A stretch of DNA of 64,000 bases from Akkermansiaceae bacterium (lineage in GTDB: Bacteria; Verrucomicrobiota; Verrucomicrobiia; Verrucomicrobiales; Akkermansiaceae), in assembly GCA_017798145.1 (NCBI GenBank), contig CP059069.1:455226-519225 (forward strand). The letters run 5' to 3'. How positions within the stretch are numbered: position 1 is the stretch's first letter; every line of letters starts with the position of its first letter. Below, one piece after another: positions 59,690-64,000 of this stretch. Made by a program: the position numbers and the translations under genes. The notes under the pieces are model-generated. The model had not been told where the DNA came from and did not search any database. It worked only from the letters and a program-made list of their open reading frames with translations.

Positions 59690-60013
59690 TCATAAACCAC
59701 TTTCGCCTCGGTCTGCAATAGGGCCGGGGGAACAACTGACCAAGTCAAAGCCGATCTCGGCTCCCGGAAGGGAAGCCAGGGCGGCGGCGATGACCGTCAG
59801 CACCGGGATTCGGAATGTAATGTTCCAGTTCATGGTGATGCTTGCAGTGAACCACACTGCGCTAACATGCAGCGCCTTGGGTAAAACCGGGCAATGGGCG
59901 GTCTCGGCCGCTTTTATTAGCTGGAGGGAGGGACTGCGGATTGCTGCTACCCTGATCCCAACTCCCGCTTGCGGGAGTCTCCCTCCAGTTGAGCTTTCCG
60001 AAAGGGGGACGAC
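59690..60013 (+). ncRNA. Putative structured non-coding RNA / template leader of the reverse transcriptase
   Basis: The ~325-base leader before the RT gene is conspicuously structured. CTGGAGGGAG (59921-59930) pairs with CTCCCTCCAG (59979-59988), enclosing ACTCCCGC/GCGGGAGT (59961-59978). A frame without stops crosses the region on each strand. DRT2 systems carry such a leader RNA upstream of the RT, which the enzyme copies repeatedly. Boundaries are estimated. The RT ribosome-binding site (GGGGGA, 60004-60009) follows the last hairpin. Confidence 0.5.
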
Positions 60014-61393
60014 ATGACAAGCGTCCCATTCCGTTTCAAACCCCGCACCTACCTGCACTTCGACAGGCCATTGTCGAGGGCGGCAGCCGAAGCACTTGCG
60101 TGCGATCCTGTCCGCGTGGCAAGCCGGGGATTCCTTCCGTTCCTCGGATACACGGTGACCACCGAGAAGATCCAGCGGGAACCGGACGGAGCCATCACAA
60201 AGAAGACAAAGAAGCGCGAGATCAAGATCGCCTCCCATCGGGATGCCGCGATTTACGCCCACTACGGCGATCTGCTATCGGAGCCCTATGAGAATGCGCT
60301 CAAGCGGTGGGGAATCAGCAGCTCCGTGACCGCATTCCGATCCGTGGGTGGCGGCAGTAACATCGACTTTGCCGGTGAGGTGTTCGATTACATCGACCGC
60401 CACCGCCCGTGTGTCGCGTTGGCCTACGATCTGGAAAAGTTTTTCGATACTCTCGACCATCCGGCCCTCAAGGAACGATGGACTTCGGTTCTGGGCTTGG
60501 CGCGTCTGCCCGCCGACCATTTTGCAGTCTTCCGAAGTCTTACCCAGTTTTCTTGGGTCGATCGCGATAGCGTCTATGGTCTTTTCGACATCAGTCTCCA
60601 CAATCCGAAAGCGAACCAATGCCGCCGCATCTGCAAGCCTACTGAGTTCCGGCAGACCGTGCGAGCCGGTGGACACCTGAAGTTCAACCCGACGCCTGGA
60701 CAGGGTATCCCGCAGGGTTCTCCGATCAGCGCCCTTCTCTCGAACATCTACATGCTGGAGTTCGACACGGAGATGGACGCGTTGGCGAAATCTGTTGGCG
60801 GACTCTATCGCCGCTATTGCGACGACATCATGCTCGTTGTCCCGCAGCCGGCTCAGGCTATGGTCAACGCAACGATGACCGACGCCGTCGCCCGCGCCAA
60901 AGTCCGGCTCAATTTTGATAAGACCGACATTGTGACCTTTCCCACAGGCAACGGCCAGTCCGGGTCGGGACAGCTGCAATACCTGGGCTTCACCTACGAT
61001 GGTAGCCGAAAACTCCTGCGGCTCGGTTCCTTGGGTCGTTACTATGGGAAAATGCGGGCTGCGGTCTCCCTCGCCAAACAGACACAACGAAAGCACAACC
61101 GCATTGAGGTGGATAAAAGCCTGCCCTTGAGCGGCCTCAAAACTCGGAAGCTTTACACGAAATACAGCTACCTCATCACCCGCCGAAACCGTTTCCCCAC
61201 CAGGGACAAGAGGGCGCAGGGGAACTTCCTCACCTACGCCTACAGGGCGGCCAAGAAACTCGGCGCACCTGAGATCAAGCGCCAGGTTCGGAATCACTGG
61301 ATCAAGCTACAGCAAGAAATCCGGAAGCCTATCCATGGGCAACTCAGAAGACCCCAAACGGTGAAATCTGAAAAATGTTCCTCGCCAGACTAA
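60014..61393 (+). CDS. Antiviral reverse transcriptase, DRT2 (UG2)-like
   Basis: A 459-residue reverse transcriptase. The N-terminus FKPRTYLHFDRPLSRAAAEA and IKIASHRDAAIYAHYGDLLS lead into motif A AYDLEKFFDTLDHP (Asp ~139), motif B GIPQGSPISALLSNIYM and motif C RRYCDDIML (YCDD at 268-271). A basic thumb-like region (RNRFPTRDKRAQGNF, NHWIKLQQEIRKP) ends the protein. No maturase, endonuclease or retron-type VTG motif is seen. The combination resembles the UG2/DRT2 family of single-gene anti-phage RTs, in which an upstream RNA is copied by rolling-circle into a repetitive gene. GGGGGA four bases before the ATG. Confidence 0.82.
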   Translation: MTSVPFRFKPRTYLHFDRPLSRAAAEALACDPVRVASRGFLPFLGYTVTTEKIQREPDGAITKKTKKREIKIASHRDAAIYAHYGDLLSEPYENALKRWGISSSVTAFRSVGGGSNIDFAGEVFDYIDRHRPCVALAYDLEKFFDTLDHPALKERWTSVLGLARLPADHFAVFRSLTQFSWVDRDSVYGLFDISLHNPKANQCRRICKPTEFRQTVRAGGHLKFNPTPGQGIPQGSPISALLSNIYMLEFDTEMDALAKSVGGLYRRYCDDIMLVVPQPAQAMVNATMTDAVARAKVRLNFDKTDIVTFPTGNGQSGSGQLQYLGFTYDGSRKLLRLGSLGRYYGKMRAAVSLAKQTQRKHNRIEVDKSLPLSGLKTRKLYTKYSYLITRRNRFPTRDKRAQGNFLTYAYRAAKKLGAPEIKRQVRNHWIKLQQEIRKPIHGQLRRPQTVKSEKCSSPD

Positions 61394-61401
61394 ATAACTG
61401 C

Positions 61402-62001
61402 ATGATGACCAATAAAACACATCAAGTAGCGGACTTCGACTCAATCGTCGGAGATGAAAACAGTTGGCAGATCCTTGCTTCAGCAAACCTATGTCCATCC
61501 TCGTGGAATCTTCCGGATTTGGAGATGACGCGCATTTTCGTAAGTGGACTTCGGATCAAGATTGAAGAGAAGCTGGCTTCAAAAAATTGGCCTGCGTGCG
61601 CGAATCGGGATGAAAATCTTGTAAAGGTTTCTCAGGACTTCCTCGATCTAGGGAATTTCACTCAAGAGGAAAAGCTGGCAACGATTTTGCACGAGATCGG
61701 CCACATCGTGAACCGCGAGCCGGAAGATCTGCAAATTTCGGACAAGACCCAAGAGGACTGCATCGCCGACTATTTTCTTGCACTGAGGGAACAGGACAAT
61801 CCATCGGACACTCCCGCTGGCATTAGTGAACTTTACGCCGACGACTACGCGCGTCACTGCGGGCTCGTCGACTCTTTGAGAGGGGTATTGCAGAGCCTCC
61901 GAGAAGGCTACCCAGATCTTTTCGAGAACCAAGTCACCCGTGATCGGCTAACTCGTATCGATTCGGGGTGCGATCCTGTTTTGTCCAGTCACGCCGGTTG
62001 A
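61402..62001 (+). CDS. HEXXH zinc-metallopeptidase-like protein
   Basis: A ~199-residue cytoplasmic protein with the zinc-peptidase motif LATILHEIGHIVNRE around residue 90 and an acidic residue candidate in TQEDCIADYFLALRE about 20 residues on, as in ImmA/IrrE- or M78-like peptidases. No HTH or signal peptide. The frame also allows an ATG at 61375 overlapping the RT stop by 19 bases, so coupling to the RT gene is possible. ImmA-like peptidases cleave repressors; whether this one regulates the neighbouring defence genes is unknown. Confidence 0.6.
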   Translation: MMTNKTHQVADFDSIVGDENSWQILASANLCPSSWNLPDLEMTRIFVSGLRIKIEEKLASKNWPACANRDENLVKVSQDFLDLGNFTQEEKLATILHEIGHIVNREPEDLQISDKTQEDCIADYFLALREQDNPSDTPAGISELYADDYARHCGLVDSLRGVLQSLREGYPDLFENQVTRDRLTRIDSGCDPVLSSHAG

Positions 62002-62022
62002 GTCACAAAGCAACCTACTACC

Positions 62023-62967
62023 ATGCGCACACGTCACATCAGCTTGAAAGGAACCTGGGAGTATTCCGCTCCACGGCTCGTCAAGGAAGGTGGGCTCGCT
62101 GTAGGACAGGAATTGGCGTTGCGCAGGGAACCGGACAGCAAATTCGACAGAAATGCAGTCAGGGTTTTCCGAGCAAACAGCAAGCTTGGCTATCTCCCGA
62201 AAAACCTGTCCGCTGAAATCGTCGCGTATCTTGATTCCGGTGGACGCTACTCGGCTACTGTCGCCCATCTCGGCACGAGGACGAAGAACGGCAAATCCTA
62301 TCCATCGATCGCTGTTGATCTGTGTCTCCATGGCATGCCCGAACACCCCGGCGTGGATGAATTAGAGCAGGCCGCCGCGTCTTTGAAACGGATCCGGGGC
62401 ATCTACCGCATTTCCAACTCAGCCGAGCAGAAGAGCTATGTGGGGTCGTCGGCCGATGTTGGCAAACGGTTGATCAAGCACCTGGACGACCTCCTTAACG
62501 GCGAACACGGGAACCACTTGCTCTCGGCAGCATGGATCCGGCACGGCGCGGCGACCTTCGGGTTTCACCTGGTCGAGGAACTCAAGCAAGGCGATCTCTT
62601 GGATCGGGAAGCGTATCACATCCGACAGCTTGGCACCTACCCTCGCGGCTTCAACCACTCGTCGGACGGCCAAGGAAAAACGGCCATGCCTGCTTCCAAG
62701 GTGGCGGAGCTCAAGCAACAAGGCGCATTCAGGACTGTTTCCCGTCCTTACGCGGCAGCAACCCAATCAGCCAGTCCACTGCCACCCCAAGCCAGTCCAT
62801 CGCCATCAGCGGCACGTCCACCAAAAGGAGGCAGCGGATGCCTCATCCTTTTGGCTTTCGCCATCACACTGGGCACCTCGATCCCGCTCGTAGCCATGCT
62901 TGGGTCACGGCAATGGCTTGGAAGAGACATGTCCAATTCTCCAGCGATCCAAAAGCAAGTCCCATGA
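62023..62967 (+). CDS. HIRAN domain - GIY-YIG nuclease - transmembrane protein
   Basis: A 314-residue three-part protein. The N-terminal ~95 residues are a HIRAN domain (KGTWEYSAPRLVKEGGLAVG, LRREPDSKFDRNAVRVF, KLGYLPKNLSAEIVAYL), which binds damaged or single-stranded DNA ends. Residues ~120-215 are a GIY-YIG nuclease domain (GIYRIS, YVGSSADVGKRLIKHL, AWIRHGAATFGFHLVE, LLDREAYHIRQLGTYPRGFN) with the catalytic Arg and Glu positions retained. A Pro/Ser-rich linker leads to a C-terminal transmembrane segment (GCLILLAFAITLGTSIPLVA). Its stop overlaps the start of the AAA ATPase gene (ATGA). The fusion suggests a membrane-tethered nuclease acting on DNA ends. Confidence 0.8.
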   Translation: MRTRHISLKGTWEYSAPRLVKEGGLAVGQELALRREPDSKFDRNAVRVFRANSKLGYLPKNLSAEIVAYLDSGGRYSATVAHLGTRTKNGKSYPSIAVDLCLHGMPEHPGVDELEQAAASLKRIRGIYRISNSAEQKSYVGSSADVGKRLIKHLDDLLNGEHGNHLLSAAWIRHGAATFGFHLVEELKQGDLLDREAYHIRQLGTYPRGFNHSSDGQGKTAMPASKVAELKQQGAFRTVSRPYAAATQSASPLPPQASPSPSAARPPKGGSGCLILLAFAITLGTSIPLVAMLGSRQWLGRDMSNSPAIQKQVP

Positions 62968-64000
62968 AGAAGAAATCACCAGAGGACGGCAACGCTCCCA
63001 AGAAGAAGGCCACCGGTAAGAAGACTCCGGCTCACCCTGACAAAGAGGAAACCAAGGCGGGTGGCGATGACTTGGAGGTATCCCGAGGAAAGAGCCCTAC
63101 GGAGGGACCTCCGAAGATTACCGGTGGAGGCATCGCGAAGCTCAGGAAGCCAATGCGAACCGGCATCACCAAGATCACGATCGAGAACTTCAAGGGAGTC
63201 GCCGATAAGGTGGAAATCCCCATCCGCCCCATCACGCTGCTGTTTGGTGCCAACAGCGCCGGCAAGAGCACGATCCTTCAGGCATTGCTATACCTGCGGG
63301 AGCTGCTGGAAGGAAGGAGCCCTGATACGGATCGCATGATGGCGGGTGGTGCGTCGCTGGATCTCGGCGGTTTTCGTGATTTTGTGCATGGTCGCCTGCG
63401 GGGCAACCGGATCCGGGTTGGAGTTGAGGTTCGCCTGGATGATGACGGGCTTCCAAACGTGGGATGGGACGCAGAGGATCCGGACGATGAGCCCATCGCC
63501 GCGGAGTTGGACGGCGTGCGCGAAGTATCCGTTGATGTTTGCGTCGAGTGGAGCAACGAGAACTGGAAGCCCTACATCACCCATTACCAGGTGGGACTTG
63601 ACGGAGAGCCCTTTGCCGCCATCCGAACCCGGCCAGGTGGCGAGTCCCAACTTGATGTGGTCAACCTCAACCATCCCTTGGTGGCGATCGACGATGATGG
63701 CGAAGCGACATTGTTCGATGAGCTGGCGAACGCCTTCAATTTGAACTTCGCCATCAGTCCCATCCTCGACACACGGAACGACGATGTGCGCGGTGACCAA
63801 AGATTGCTTCTCGGCTCGAATGCGACACCGGACTTCGGGCGCGGCCTGCCTGAAAAATGGGCTTACCCCCCGCTCTCGGACGAACAGCGTGTGGCGGCGA
63901 CGCGGTCTTTCAATGTTCTCAATCGGGCTATGACGGGGGCCGGAAACGTCATCCTCTCGGAGCTAAGGAAGATCCGCTACATCGGCCCCATCCGCCGCAT
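62964..64000 (+). CDS. AAA/SMC-like ATPase (OLD/AAA_21 type), 3' end outside the window
   Basis: An ABC/SMC-type ATPase, at least 345 residues visible. After a Lys-rich, disordered N-terminus (~1-60), the ATPase core begins GITKITIENFKGVADKVEIP and has Walker A FGANSAGKSTILQALLYLRE. The acidic insert FVHGRLRGNRIRVGVEVRLD follows. The signature and Walker B regions and any C-terminal TOPRIM nuclease (OLD/Gabija A-like) lie beyond 64 kb, so the exact class is open. It is translationally coupled to the HIRAN/GIY-YIG gene, which suggests a two-component ATPase-nuclease system. Confidence 0.8.
   Translation, partial: MKKKSPEDGNAPKKKATGKKTPAHPDKEETKAGGDDLEVSRGKSPTEGPPKITGGGIAKLRKPMRTGITKITIENFKGVADKVEIPIRPITLLFGANSAGKSTILQALLYLRELLEGRSPDTDRMMAGGASLDLGGFRDFVHGRLRGNRIRVGVEVRLDDDGLPNVGWDAEDPDDEPIAAELDGVREVSVDVCVEWSNENWKPYITHYQVGLDGEPFAAIRTRPGGESQLDVVNLNHPLVAIDDDGEATLFDELANAFNLNFAISPILDTRNDDVRGDQRLLLGSNATPDFGRGLPEKWAYPPLSDEQRVAATRSFNVLNRAMTGAGNVILSELRKIRYIGPIRR

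Noticed and set aside
60014..61393. Group II intron or retron reverse transcriptase
   Set aside because: No maturase or HNH domain, no intron ends, and no retron-type leader or VTG motif; blocks fit UG2/DRT2 better.

Overview
This window looks like a chromosomal segment of a Verrucomicrobiota bacterium, probably of the Luteolibacter/Akkermansiaceae type. The evidence is a GC-rich core with a long prepilin-like 'Verru_Chthon cassette' type protein, two PEP-CTERM proteins ending in the VPEPSAALLG...LLRRRRN signal, an ECF sigma factor paired with a FecR-like anti-sigma protein, small Cys-rich lipoproteins and verrucomicrobial zinc-ribbon proteins. The genus is inference; no rRNA is present.

Layout. 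0-16.4 kb is core metabolism: a truncated secreted metallopeptidase, a 2,5-dioxovalerate-type aldehyde dehydrogenase, an M29 aminopeptidase, asd, rhaB, two tiny lipoproteins with clear terminators, an RhlE-like helicase with DEVD in place of DEAD, mnmE, a DUF433/DUF5615 toxin-antitoxin pair, pyruvate carboxylase, and an orphan protein carrying a second copy of its biotinyl domain. 16.4-21.3 kb is an AT-rich, tightly packed four-gene minus-strand operon: m5C DNA methyltransferase, HD phosphohydrolase, ORC/CDC6-like P-loop ATPase and an unrecognised two-lobed alpha/beta protein. No restriction nuclease is visible. It is the best candidate here for an undescribed defence system. 21.3-24 kb is a decayed, repeat-rich zone with a 176-bp MITE-like element (perfect 30-bp terminal inverted repeats), a truncated second copy, a 102-bp direct repeat and a broken nucleotidyltransferase gene. 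24-40.6 kb is core/surface biology: prepilin-like protein, PEP-CTERM proteins, ECF sigma/FecR, hydrolase, alcohol dehydrogenase, cutC, a TMEM43 homologue and a secreted GH2 glycosidase.

40.68 kb to beyond 64 kb is a genomic island. Its left edge is a 3' fragment of a tRNA-Tyr gene (attachment site) next to a tyrosine recombinase. A phage-like module follows: HTH excisionase-like protein, family A DNA polymerase and a winged-helix-like protein. From 47.3 kb the cargo is defence. An RtcR-type CARF-AAA+-Fis sigma-54 activator is followed by a near-consensus -24/-12 promoter, then hsdR, a uracil-DNA-glycosylase-fold gene, hsdM, hsdS, two membrane proteins, a MORC-like GHKL ATPase fused to a PD-(D/E)XK-like nuclease, a DRT2-like reverse transcriptase with a structured upstream leader, a HEXXH protein, a HIRAN/GIY-YIG/transmembrane protein and an AAA ATPase cut by the window edge.

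The inferred logic of the island is that a CARF ligand sensor switches on a type I restriction operon through sigma-54, while separate effectors (RT/ncRNA, GHKL nuclease, GIY-YIG nuclease plus AAA ATPase) are packed downstream. No CRISPR array, rRNA or intact tRNA gene was seen.
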